Assembly (NCBI GenBank): GCA_902509905.1
Contig: CABWZI010000004.1
Span: 1-64,000, forward strand
DNA from: an uncultured Gammaproteobacteria bacterium
GTDB taxonomy: Bacteria; Pseudomonadota; Gammaproteobacteria; PS1; Pseudothioglobaceae
Direction: 5' to 3'
DNA: 64,000 nucleotides
Of the stretch, positions 46,878 through 55,102 are shown in pieces (the first letter of the stretch is position 1; each line of letters begins with the position of its first letter). Made by a program: the position numbers and the translations under genes. The notes beneath the pieces are model-generated. The model ran no database searches. It had not been told where the DNA came from and was given only the letters and a program-made list of their open reading frames with translations.

Positions 46878-47444
46878 ATGTCAATTGCAAAAAAATATAT
46901 CACCGCTGATGAACTTCTTCATGACTCATATAAATTAGGAGTTCAAATTCACAATAGTGGCTTCAAACCTGACTTTATTGTTGGCGTTTGGAGGGGAGGA
47001 ACACCAGTTGGAATAGCCATTCAGGAAATACTAGCATACCTAGGAAATGACTCTGATCATATCGCTATTCGCACCTCATCATATTACGGCATTAATCAGC
47101 AATCCAAAGAGGTTAGAGTTCACGGCATAGACTATCTTATCAGCCACATGAATGCTGAAGATAAATTACTGATAGTTGATGATGTTTTTGATTCTGGAAG
47201 AAGTATTAAAGCAATTCTTGACACACTAAAAGAAAAGTCTAGAAAGAATATTCCTCATGATATTAGAATGGCAATGCCCTGGTACAAGCCTGAAAGAAAT
47301 ATCATTGAAGTTGAGCCAGATTATTTTGTTCATGAGACTGATGATTGGTTAGTGTTTCCTCACGAAATGGATGGGCTCACTGAAGAGGAGATTTTTGAAA
47401 ACAAAAAAGGTATGAAGGAGATTCTTTCAAAGGTTAAAAAGTAA
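46878..47444 (+). CDS. Purine phosphoribosyltransferase
   Basis: A type I phosphoribosyltransferase of 188 residues that converts a purine base and PRPP to the nucleotide. The PRPP loop is LLIVDDVFDSGRSIKAIL at about 97-114. FIVGVWRGGTPVG is the preceding substrate loop. The C-terminal region PDYFVHETDDWLVFPHE resembles hypoxanthine/xanthine-type enzymes. It ends the nucleoside operon after a 41-bp gap, giving a salvage branch that competes with the degradation route. Base specificity is not readable here. Confidence 0.85.
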   Translation: MSIAKKYITADELLHDSYKLGVQIHNSGFKPDFIVGVWRGGTPVGIAIQEILAYLGNDSDHIAIRTSSYYGINQQSKEVRVHGIDYLISHMNAEDKLLIVDDVFDSGRSIKAILDTLKEKSRKNIPHDIRMAMPWYKPERNIIEVEPDYFVHETDDWLVFPHEMDGLTEEEIFENKKGMKEILSKVKK

Positions 47445-47454
47445 ATTAATGTTA

Positions 47455-47586
47455 TTAACTTTTAATTAAATCCCACAGACCATAGAAAATAGCTAGCCAT
47501 ATCAACCCCTTGATTAGAAAAAATAAAAAAGGCACTACAATTAAAAGCCATTTATTTTTAGCGCGCTTCTTTAGGTAATTAATCAT
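47455..47586 (-). CDS. Possible 43-residue membrane protein at the end of the Opp operon
   Basis: Starting at the ATG 47584-47586, which overlaps the last bases of the oppF-like gene, the frame encodes a short basic N-terminus (MINYLKKRAKNKW) and one or two hydrophobic stretches to the stop at 47455. The ATG/stop overlap looks like translational coupling. I do not recognise the sequence. It might be a small helper of the transporter or a chance frame; a longer version extending back into oppF is less credible. Confidence 0.4.
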   Translation of the reverse strand: MINYLKKRAKNKWLLIVVPFLFFLIKGLIWLAIFYGLWDLIKS

Positions 47587-48565
47587 GGAAGTGGCAAGCA
47601 ACACTATGGTCTTTCGATAAGCCCTTAAAATCAGGCTTTTCATTTGCACAGACCTCCTGAGCTTTATGGCACCTGGTTCTAAATACGCAGCCTGAAGGTG
47701 GATTAATTGGTGATGGTAATTCACCCTCAATCAAGATTAAATCTTTATTTTTTTCAACACTAGGGTCTGGAATCGGAACAGCAGAAATGAGCGCTTGAGT
47801 GTAAGGGTGGCTTGGTGCTTTATAAATGTCTTCACTATTCGCTAGCTCAACCATATTGCCCAGATAAAGAACCATGATTTTAGTGCTAATGTGTTTCACA
47901 ACGCTTAGATCATGAGCGATGAATATTAAAGCCAAGTCCATCTCTTCCTGCAAATCCATCAACAGGTTGACGACTTGAGCCTGGATGGACACATCTAGTG
48001 CTGAGACAGGCTCATCACATATAATAAGTTTAGGTTTCAAAATTAGAGCGCGAGCAATACCAATTCTCTGGCACTGGCCTCCAGAGAACTCATGCGGATA
48101 GCGATTCATTAAATTATCTAGGAGTCCAACTTTATTCATTACATCACTCACTCTGGCTTGGACATCCGACTCTGGTGTTTTCGGGTAATGCGTCCTCAGA
48201 GGCTCTGCTATGATTTCTCCAATGTTCATTCTTGGATTGAGGCTTGCTAAAGGGTCCTGAAAAATCATTTGAATTTGTTTACGATATGGCCTTATTTCAG
48301 CGCTACTCATCCCAAGCAAGTCATTGCCAAGCCAAACAACCTCTCCAGATTCTGCGGGCACCATTTTGACAATAGCTCTTGCAAGAGTCGACTTTCCACA
48401 CCCAGACTCTCCAACCACTCCAAGCGTTTCTCCAGCCTTTAAGGAGAAAGATACATCGTTCACTGCTTTGAGCTTCTTTGCCTTTGTCCATGGCATATCC
48501 CCCTCTGACCTAACATCAAAGTTAACCTTTAAGTTTTTGACTTCAAGAATTTCCTGATTACTCAT
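47579..48565 (-). CDS. oppF: Oligopeptide/dipeptide ABC transporter ATPase (OppF/DppF type)
   Basis: ATPase of 328 residues with Walker A GESGCGKST, Q-loop, signature FSGGQCQR and Walker B LIICDEPVSALD. The C-terminal cysteine-containing region INPPSGCVFRTRCHKAQEVC is the Fe-S-cluster-type Opp/Dpp tail, typical of peptide importers. It overlaps the oppD start region by 4 bases. It forms the ATPase heterodimer with the next gene. Confidence 0.92.
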   Translation of the reverse strand: MSNQEILEVKNLKVNFDVRSEGDMPWTKAKKLKAVNDVSFSLKAGETLGVVGESGCGKSTLARAIVKMVPAESGEVVWLGNDLLGMSSAEIRPYRKQIQMIFQDPLASLNPRMNIGEIIAEPLRTHYPKTPESDVQARVSDVMNKVGLLDNLMNRYPHEFSGGQCQRIGIARALILKPKLIICDEPVSALDVSIQAQVVNLLMDLQEEMDLALIFIAHDLSVVKHISTKIMVLYLGNMVELANSEDIYKAPSHPYTQALISAVPIPDPSVEKNKDLILIEGELPSPINPPSGCVFRTRCHKAQEVCANEKPDFKGLSKDHSVACHFHD

Positions 48566-49530
48566 GATATCTTTTCTTTAGCAACGTGACATGCCCTGAA
48601 GTGATTATCACTCACTTTTGCTAGAACGGGTGAGTCACTATTACATTTGTCTAGTGTGTAATTACATCTAGGAGCGAAAGGACAGCCCTCTGGAGCCTTC
48701 ATCATATTTGGAGGGTTGCCCGGAATTGTAGTCAACCTCTCCTCAGAGTCATTAAGCCTTGGAACCGCGCTCATTAACCCCTGAGTATATGGGTGGGTTG
48801 GTGAGGAATATATGTCCTCTGTCTTACCAATTTCCATGATTTCACCGCCATACATCACTAGCATGTCATCACTGCTTCCTGCAACCACTCCAAGGTCATG
48901 AGTAATAAGAATGATTGACATCCCAAAGTCTTTCTGTAGGTCTGCCAAAAGCTTCATAATTTGCGCCTGAACTGTAACATCAAGGGCAGTTGTTGGCTCA
49001 TCAGCAATGAGTAATTTAGGTCGACAAAGTAGTGACATAGCAATCATTACTCTCTGTCGCATACCTCCTGAAAATTCATGCGGATACATTCTGATACGGT
49101 TGACTGCATCCGGAATTCGAACTGCATCAAGCATACTGATAGATTGTTTTAGTGCATCTGATTTTGATAGGCCTTGGTGATGAATTAAAACTTCGGTCAT
49201 CTGCTCAGAGACTCTGACATAGGGATTAAGACTTGTCATAGGGTCTTGAAAAATCATGGCTATTTTTTCCGCTCTGATTTGATTTAATTTTTCATTAGAT
49301 AGGTTAAGGATCTCTTCGCCTTCAAACATGACACTGCCAGTAGCTTTGCCGTTATGATCAAGGAGTCCAGTCATTCCAAATACAGTTTGACTTTTTCCAC
49401 TTCCAGACTCGCCAACAATGGCTAAAATTTTTCCTTCATCAATAGAAAAGTTAACGTTGTTCACTGCACTCACTACGCCGTCTGCGGTTTCAAATTCAAC
49501 CTTTAGATTTTTAACGTCAAGCAGACTCAT
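48562..49530 (-). CDS. oppD: Oligopeptide/dipeptide ABC transporter ATPase (OppD/DppD type)
   Basis: ATPase of 322 residues with Walker A GESGSGKSQ (the final Thr/Ser is Ser, followed by Gln, as in many OppD), signature FSGGMRQR and Walker B LLIADEPTTALD. The tail APEGCPFAPRCNYTLDKC holds the clustered cysteines of the family. It lies 6 bp after the permease gene. Confidence 0.92.
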   Translation of the reverse strand: MSLLDVKNLKVEFETADGVVSAVNNVNFSIDEGKILAIVGESGSGKSQTVFGMTGLLDHNGKATGSVMFEGEEILNLSNEKLNQIRAEKIAMIFQDPMTSLNPYVRVSEQMTEVLIHHQGLSKSDALKQSISMLDAVRIPDAVNRIRMYPHEFSGGMRQRVMIAMSLLCRPKLLIADEPTTALDVTVQAQIMKLLADLQKDFGMSIILITHDLGVVAGSSDDMLVMYGGEIMEIGKTEDIYSSPTHPYTQGLMSAVPRLNDSEERLTTIPGNPPNMMKAPEGCPFAPRCNYTLDKCNSDSPVLAKVSDNHFRACHVAKEKIS

Positions 49531-49536
49531 TTTGGA

Positions 49537-50463
49537 CTACCTCTCCTTAGGGTCAAGCGCATCACGAAGGCCATCACCGATAAAGTAAAAACAAAAAAGA
49601 CTGACGACAAAAAAAGCAAGTGGAAAGAGTAGTTGCCACTCCGTGTCATAACTAATAGTTCCTGCACCCTCTTTAATGAGAGCACCCCAGCTTGTTGAGG
49701 GCTCCTGAACTCCAAGCCCAAGGAATGAAATAAAGCTTTCAGCCAAGATTATCCCTGGAACCAGCAAGGTTGCATAAACTGCAACGATGCCTAATAAATT
49801 AGGAACAATATGCCTTGTAATAATTTTAAAATCACTGACACCAGTTACCCTAGCGGCCTCAATAAACTCTTTGTTCTTTAAGTTTAAAGTTTGACCACGA
49901 ACAATCCTACTCATATCCAGCCATGACAGAAGCCCAATTCCGATAAACAACATTCCAATAGACCTTCCAAAAACCACAAGAAGAAGAATTAGAACAAACA
50001 TGTAAGGTATTGACATTAGTATGTCAACGATTCGCATCATGATTTGGTCTGTTCTTCCGCCTAGATAACCAGAGGTAGCGCCATAAAGCGTCCCAACAAT
50101 GACTGCAACAGTGGCCCCTAAAACTCCAACCATAAGGGATATTTGTGTCCCCTGTATCACCCTTGAGTATAGATCTCGGCCCAAGTCATCTGTCCCAAAG
50201 AAGTGACCACTTTCAATTGAAGGCATTCCAACTCTTGCAGCCGAACCCATAGCATTCCAATCAATTTGTTCATAACTCCAAACAGCAAAGTAAGGCCCAA
50301 TGAAAGAGAATAAAACGATAGAAAGTAAAATAAAAAGGCTTATTGTTGCCGCTTTGTTTTGCATAAATCGCATGCGGGCATCCTTCCATAGTGAGCGACC
50401 TGCACCAGACTCAGAAAGGTTTTCTGCCATCTTTTTAATCTTGCCTTTTTTCCCTACTATCAT
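49537..50463 (-). CDS. oppC: Oligopeptide/dipeptide ABC transporter permease (OppC/DppC type)
   Basis: Membrane subunit of 308 residues with an N-terminal cytoplasmic tail (about 40 residues) and six helices. HFFGTDDLGRDLYSRVIQGTQISLMVG is the OppC signature and EAARVTGVSDFKIITRHIVPN the EAA loop. The C-terminus LRDALDPKER is conserved in the family. The first 10 residues are basic; Met12 (MAENLSE) is an alternative start. Confidence 0.93.
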   Translation of the reverse strand: MIVGKKGKIKKMAENLSESGAGRSLWKDARMRFMQNKAATISLFILLSIVLFSFIGPYFAVWSYEQIDWNAMGSAARVGMPSIESGHFFGTDDLGRDLYSRVIQGTQISLMVGVLGATVAVIVGTLYGATSGYLGGRTDQIMMRIVDILMSIPYMFVLILLLVVFGRSIGMLFIGIGLLSWLDMSRIVRGQTLNLKNKEFIEAARVTGVSDFKIITRHIVPNLLGIVAVYATLLVPGIILAESFISFLGLGVQEPSTSWGALIKEGAGTISYDTEWQLLFPLAFFVVSLFCFYFIGDGLRDALDPKER

Positions 50464-50467
50464 TTGA

Positions 50468-51391
50468 TTAATACCTTATTTTTGGATCAATCCATGCATA
50501 CAACAAATCGGCAATCAAGCTAAATAGAATGGTCAAGCTGCCGACAACAATTGTAATTCCCATCATGACTGAGTAGTCTCGGTTAAATGCTGCGTTTACA
50601 AAGAAGTAGCCCATGCCACCTGTTGAGAAATAAATATCAATAAGGACTGAACCTGTAATTAGTCCCACAAACGCTGGTCCAAGGTAAGAGATAACTGGAA
50701 GAAGTGAAGGCTTTAGTACGTGTCTAAAGAAAATAACCTTCGTTGGTAAGCCTTTGGATCTAGCTGTCCTGATGTAGTTTGTATTTAAAACTTCAAGCAT
50801 AGAAGACCTTGTGATACGCGCAATAGAGGCCATATAGCTGGTAGAAAGAGCTATGACTGGCATAACAAGGTACTGCCACGCTCCCCCATTCCAGCCTCCT
50901 CCTGGAAGCCAGTCAAGCCACAAAGTGAAAACAATAATCAGCAAAGGCGCCATGACGAAGTTTGGAAGCACCTGAGCACCTATAGATACGCCAACAGCAA
51001 GATAATCAATCCAAGTATTTTTTCGGATAGCTGCAATAGCGCCGAGGGGAATACCTACCCCAACCGCAACGATAAATGACCAGAATCCATACTTCAAGGT
51101 GATTGGGAAGCCATGACCTATAATCTCATTGACCGTCCTGTCGTGATATTTATAAGAAGGTCCAAAATCAAACTCAGTAATGACGCCCCATAAATAGTTA
51201 ATCATTTGGCGCCATATTGGCTGATCTAAGCCATATTTAGCCTCTATGTTTGCAAGCACTTGCGCTGGTAATGGTCTCTCAGAGGTGAATGGCCCTCCAG
51301 GTGCAGCATGCATCAAGTAGAAGCTCACTGCTATAAGGATTAAGAGTGTCGGAATGGCAATTCCAATTCGCTTAATTATGTAGTTGATCAT
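50468..51391 (-). CDS. oppB: Oligopeptide/dipeptide ABC transporter permease (OppB/DppB type)
   Basis: Membrane subunit of 307 residues, six helices. The N-terminus MINYIIKRIGIAIPTLLILIAVSF and the loop TARSKGLPTKVIFFRHVLKPSLLPVIS are diagnostic of OppB. The C-terminus DLLYAWIDPKIRY is a family hallmark. A hairpin with T-tract separates it from the binding-protein gene. Confidence 0.93.
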   Translation of the reverse strand: MINYIIKRIGIAIPTLLILIAVSFYLMHAAPGGPFTSERPLPAQVLANIEAKYGLDQPIWRQMINYLWGVITEFDFGPSYKYHDRTVNEIIGHGFPITLKYGFWSFIVAVGVGIPLGAIAAIRKNTWIDYLAVGVSIGAQVLPNFVMAPLLIIVFTLWLDWLPGGGWNGGAWQYLVMPVIALSTSYMASIARITRSSMLEVLNTNYIRTARSKGLPTKVIFFRHVLKPSLLPVISYLGPAFVGLITGSVLIDIYFSTGGMGYFFVNAAFNRDYSVMMGITIVVGSLTILFSLIADLLYAWIDPKIRY

Positions 51392-51441
51392 ATCCGAAAT
51401 TGACCAGAAAGAAATTTATTGAATTATTGTACCGTACAAAC

Positions 51442-51476
51442 AAAAAAAAGCACCACACAATGATGTATGGTGCTTT
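51442..51476 (-). terminator. Hairpin with T-tract between oppA and oppB
   Basis: AAAGCACCA (51447-51455) pairs with TGGTGCTTT (51468-51476). On the minus strand a T-run follows. It lies 20 bp after the binding-protein stop and should cause partial termination, as at the two other binding-protein genes that head operons in this window. Confidence 0.82.
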
Positions 51477-51495
51477 ATTTTTTTAGAACTAAATG

Positions 51496-53121
51496 TTACT
51501 TCGCAACTTTATATAAATTACGAGAATACCAGTTTTGTTCTACGTTGTTATATGGCCAGCCCTTGACGTTAGTCTTAAGCATGAATACACCTGCGTAGTG
51601 GTATACCGGAATCACTGGCATTTCATTTGCCAAGATTTCCTCAACGCGTGTGTAGTTAGCCGATGCATCGTCCATAGTTCTTGCATCTAACATTAATGAA
51701 TCTACCTCAGCATTGCTGAATTTACCATCGTTATAACCAGATGGTGTTGTAAGTAGATCAAGGAATGTAGAAGCTTCGTTATAGTCACCACACCAAGCAC
51801 CACGAGCTAGCTCAAAGTCTTGAGAGCCACGCGTCTTCAGGAATGTTTTCCACTCCTGGTTAGCTAGTGTAACTTCAGCACCAAGTACCTCTTTCCACAT
51901 TTGCTGAGCAGCAATTGCAATCTTCTTATGTCCTTCTGAAGTATTGTAGATGTACTCGAAGCTCAGCGGGTTTCCTGGACCATAACCTGCGTCAGTTAAA
52001 AGCTCTTGAGCTTTCGCTTCACGGTCTGCTTGAGACATTTGACCAAAAGCTACTGGAGGAACTTCAAAACCTGCAGTTGCACCAGGCGTAAAGGTGAATG
52101 CATTAATTTGACCTGCCTGAAGAATCTTTTCAGTAATCACAGAACGATCAAGCGCGTATGCAAGTGCTTGACGAACCCTAACGTCTTTAAAGATTTCAGG
52201 ACCGCTATCTGACAAGTTAAATGTCATGTAATAGTTACAAAGTCTTGGGAATGAAGTCGCTTCATCAGGGTAATCCTGCTTCAAGCGAATAAATTGACCA
52301 GAAGGAACCGTACCTTTATCAAGCTCATTGGCTAGATAACGAGTGAAGTCAACATTCTCATCATTGATTACTAGAGCAACTACCTTTTCTAAAATAGTAG
52401 CATCATCATTCCAATACATAGAGTTACGCTCGCGAACTGAACGTTCATTAGGAATGTGCTCAGTTAAAACATAAGCACCATTAGATACAATATTTCCTGG
52501 CTTAGTCCAATCATTTCCAAACGTTCTCACTCTCCATTCTGGAGTTGGGAATGTTGATGAATGAGTTGTCATTGCAGCAAAATAAGGAAGTGATGATGTT
52601 AACCTTACCTCAAGAGTATGATTATCCAAAGCAGTGACACCTAGAGTTTCTGGTGATGCATCACCTGACATAACAGCCCCTACATTCTCAAGCGCCATAA
52701 TTTCAGCGAACCAAGAATAAGGTGAAGCAGTAGCAGGATCTGCAAGACGCCTCCAAGCATAAACAAAGTCGTGAGCAGTAACAGGGTTACCGTCAGACCA
52801 CATTGCATTGTCACGAAGTGTAAATGTGTATACATCCTTTGCATCGTTAGTTGTATATCCAGTTGCTACACCTGGAACAAGATTACCATCAGCATCTTGA
52901 TTCATTAAACCTTCAAAAAGGTCGCGAACAATGTCAGAACCAGAAACATCTTCAACAATTTGAGGGTCGACTGACGTGAATTCATCGAGCAAACTGTATG
53001 TGAATGTTTGATCATCAGCAAGAGTTTCTCCTGTTACTGGGTGAGTTGCAGCCATCACTGATGAGGATGCAAAAATCGCCAATAAGAAACCCGTAGCCAA
53101 AGATTTTGGCAAATAGTTCAT
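51496..53121 (-). CDS. oppA: Peptide ABC transporter substrate-binding protein (OppA type)
   Basis: Periplasmic receptor of 541 residues, solute-binding family 5. The signal peptide (MNYLPKSLATGFLLAIFASSSVMA) ends near residue 24. ATHPVTGETLADDQTFTY.LLDEFTSVDPQ is the OppA-like entry, and WSDGNPVTAHDFVYAWRRLADP the conserved family motif. AAGGAGAG lies before the ATG. It is first in the operon. OppA-like sequence favours oligopeptides, but families overlap with murein-peptide and dipeptide receptors. Confidence 0.92.
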   Translation of the reverse strand: MNYLPKSLATGFLLAIFASSSVMAATHPVTGETLADDQTFTYSLLDEFTSVDPQIVEDVSGSDIVRDLFEGLMNQDADGNLVPGVATGYTTNDAKDVYTFTLRDNAMWSDGNPVTAHDFVYAWRRLADPATASPYSWFAEIMALENVGAVMSGDASPETLGVTALDNHTLEVRLTSSLPYFAAMTTHSSTFPTPEWRVRTFGNDWTKPGNIVSNGAYVLTEHIPNERSVRERNSMYWNDDATILEKVVALVINDENVDFTRYLANELDKGTVPSGQFIRLKQDYPDEATSFPRLCNYYMTFNLSDSGPEIFKDVRVRQALAYALDRSVITEKILQAGQINAFTFTPGATAGFEVPPVAFGQMSQADREAKAQELLTDAGYGPGNPLSFEYIYNTSEGHKKIAIAAQQMWKEVLGAEVTLANQEWKTFLKTRGSQDFELARGAWCGDYNEASTFLDLLTTPSGYNDGKFSNAEVDSLMLDARTMDDASANYTRVEEILANEMPVIPVYHYAGVFMLKTNVKGWPYNNVEQNWYSRNLYKVAK

Positions 53122-53423
53122 ATTTCTCTCCTTAATAATAAAAAATTATAAATCCACCATATTTAAATGAGGATATACAGAAGTTTATACTTTTTTTAAG
53201 AATAGAGCTAAGTTTTTCAGCAAATTACTATTGAAAACTTCATCATAAATTCATCATTTCAACACGAACAAAATCTGGACAATTAATATAATTTAATTTT
53301 GGTCTCCTAAGGCTATTGTGAGATTAGCCATAAATGATAGTAGTTTCTCTCACATCAAAGGTCCTCCTTTTCTTTGATTAACTACTACCACCCTTCTCTT
53401 AATATAAGAATCAGTGTTCAAAC
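53122..53423. other. 302-bp intergenic region with possible structured RNA
   Basis: No protein gene is supported here. Positions 53311-53387 contain two hairpins: GGCTA/TAGCC (53311-53315 with 53325-53329), and a two-part stem TAGTAGTT/AACTACTA (53338-53345 with 53380-53387) enclosing ATCAAAG/CTTTGAT (53354-53360 with 53372-53378). The loop of the first (TGTGAGA, 53317-53323) is fully complementary to the internal loop of the second (TCTCACA, 53348-53354), so a pseudoknot is possible. On the minus strand this would be a long oppA leader; on the plus strand the apical loop reads CCTCC, like an anti-Shine-Dalgarno. No known RNA family is recognised. Confidence 0.45.
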
Positions 53424-53867
53424 TTAAATAAACTTAATCTCTGTTTTTTCGAGCTCAATAATCCTTTCTTTAATCACTTCAGGTATGGATGTTTTTTTGT
53501 TTTTTTCGTAATCAAACATCACAACTTTAGCATCCCCAATAGCTACAAGCCTCTGATTATTATTACTAATCACAGCATACTTCATGGTGAAGTAATCATT
53601 AGCTATTGAGTCAACTCTTGCACCAATGACTATAGTATCTGGATATTTAAGCGGATAAATGAATTTGCACTGTGTAGATGCCAATATAGTTGAAATCCGG
53701 GACTCAGTAAACAGGTTGTCTGAATTATTTTTTTCAAAATAAGCAATGCGAGCCTTTTGAAAGTATTTGAAATATTCAACATTATTTACGTGTTGAAGAG
53801 CGTCCATATCACCCCACTCAACATGCATTTCTAATTGAAAAGCAAACTCATCTAGTAATTTATTCAT
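53424..53867 (-). CDS. Acyl-CoA thioesterase (hotdog fold, 4HBT/YbgC-like)
   Basis: A 147-residue single-hotdog thioesterase. VEWGDMDALQHVNNVEYFKYFQKAR contains the Asp and His-Val-Asn pattern of the 4-hydroxybenzoyl-CoA thioesterase family. It lacks the extra features that would place it with YbgC of the Tol-Pal cluster, and no tol genes are near. It is transcribed alone. The natural acyl-CoA is unknown. Confidence 0.87.
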   Translation of the reverse strand: MNKLLDEFAFQLEMHVEWGDMDALQHVNNVEYFKYFQKARIAYFEKNNSDNLFTESRISTILASTQCKFIYPLKYPDTIVIGARVDSIANDYFTMKYAVISNNNQRLVAIGDAKVVMFDYEKNKKTSIPEVIKERIIELEKTEIKFI

Positions 53868-53920
53868 GATTAAATTTTATTATAGAAATAAGATATTAAT
53901 GAGTCTAAAAATAGTTCAAA

Positions 53921-55051
53921 ATGATTTTTAAAAAAATATCTCTAAAAAATACTCGTTTATATTTAATGAAGCATTTAATTTTAGTTGAAGAGGCCAATCA
54001 GTTTGCCAAATTGAGTGAATTTAGTAAGGCTATTAGTTCTTATGAAGAGGCGATTTCAATTCAGCCAGGCTACGTAGAGGCCTACTACAATCTTGGTAAC
54101 TTATATCATCAGATGGGGGAGCTTGACAAAGCAGTCAGAAACTTTAAAAAAGTTGTAGCGTTAGATCCTGATTACTCAAAAGTGCATCCTAACAAAACAC
54201 TTCTAGTCATTTATTTCTTCTCAAAAGGTGAAATTAATAACGCCCTAGAAACGCTCCAAGTATGGATTAAATCAAACCCAGATGATGCTCTTTTACTCAA
54301 CATGATGGGTGGCTGTTATTTGAGTCTAAGGGAATTTAAAATGTCAATTCAGAGTTATGAGAAAGCGCTTGAATTAAAACCAGATTATGCCATTCCTCAG
54401 CACATGATTAACTCATTAAAAGGACACACAAGTAAATCACCGCCTAAAGAGTATGTTAAAAATCTTTTTGATGATTACGCTGAGAGATTTAATGATTCAT
54501 TAGTTCAAGGTTTGCAATACAAACTTCCCTTCATAATTATCGACCTTATTCAAAATATATCTTCAAAATCTAGATTCACAAAAACGATTGATCTAGGTTG
54601 TGGAACTGGTCTGTCTGGAAACGGATTAAGTAAGATTAGCGAACACCTTAGCGGTATTGATATTTCTGAAAATATGATTTCGAAGGCAGATGAGCTTTAT
54701 GTTTATGATAATTTGTATACTGGAGATATTGTTGAGGTACTGAATGCAGTCCAAGAAAATTTTGATTTATTTGTTGCTCTAGATGTTTTAATCTATGTTG
54801 GAGATGTTGAGTCCATATTTAATACCGTTCACAAATACTCTAATCCTGAATCAATCTTTGTTTTTTCAACTGAAATACAAGAAGAAAGTGGTTACTCGCT
54901 ACTATCAAGCTCAAGATATTCTCACTCTGATAGCTACATTATGAATCAAGCTTCTGAAAAATTTGTTTTGATCAAATCAAAAGATACAGTTATCAGAAAA
55001 GAGGGAAATAATTTGATTCATGGAAAAATATATTTTTTTAAGCCTGTATAG
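53921..55051 (+). CDS. TPR-repeat protein with C-terminal SAM methyltransferase domain
   Basis: A 376-residue fusion. Three to four tetratricopeptide repeats cover about residues 20-165 (AKLSEFSKAISSYEEAISIQPG, YVEAYYNLGNLYHQMGELDKA, then a third near 140-158). YVKNLFDDYAERFNDSLVQGLQY is the typical linker. The class I methyltransferase domain starts near 220 with motif I DLGCGTG at 224-230. The start is uncertain: the first ATG has no RBS and Met16 would remove a basic leader. Related TPR-methyltransferases act on proteins or quinone-like small molecules; the target here is unknown. Confidence 0.85.
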   Translation: MIFKKISLKNTRLYLMKHLILVEEANQFAKLSEFSKAISSYEEAISIQPGYVEAYYNLGNLYHQMGELDKAVRNFKKVVALDPDYSKVHPNKTLLVIYFFSKGEINNALETLQVWIKSNPDDALLLNMMGGCYLSLREFKMSIQSYEKALELKPDYAIPQHMINSLKGHTSKSPPKEYVKNLFDDYAERFNDSLVQGLQYKLPFIIIDLIQNISSKSRFTKTIDLGCGTGLSGNGLSKISEHLSGIDISENMISKADELYVYDNLYTGDIVEVLNAVQENFDLFVALDVLIYVGDVESIFNTVHKYSNPESIFVFSTEIQEESGYSLLSSSRYSHSDSYIMNQASEKFVLIKSKDTVIRKEGNNLIHGKIYFFKPV

Positions 55052-55065
55052 TTAATTGAACTGAT

Positions 55066-55095
55066 AAAAAAAGGCCTTCATCTCTGAAGGCCTTT
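55066..55095 (-). terminator. Terminator downstream of the lysine tRNA 3' half
   Basis: AAAGGCCTTCA (55070-55080) and TGAAGGCCTTT (55085-55095) form a perfect 11-bp stem with a TCTC loop. On the minus strand it is followed by seven T. It lies 8 bp after the tRNA CCA end, where a native tRNA terminator is expected; it may also stop the plus-strand TPR gene. Confidence 0.88.
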
Positions 55096-55102
55096 AGTTG
55101 TA

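Noticed and set aside
47455-47730. A 91-codon version of the small frame after oppF, reaching 150 bases into that gene
   Set aside because: The N-terminal 48 codons only read oppF in another frame; the coupled ATG at 47586 is more credible.
53335-53382. A 15-codon plus-strand frame rich in Val and Leu, like an attenuation leader peptide
   Set aside because: No biosynthetic gene follows on the plus strand and no convincing RBS is present; the hairpins explain the sequence better.
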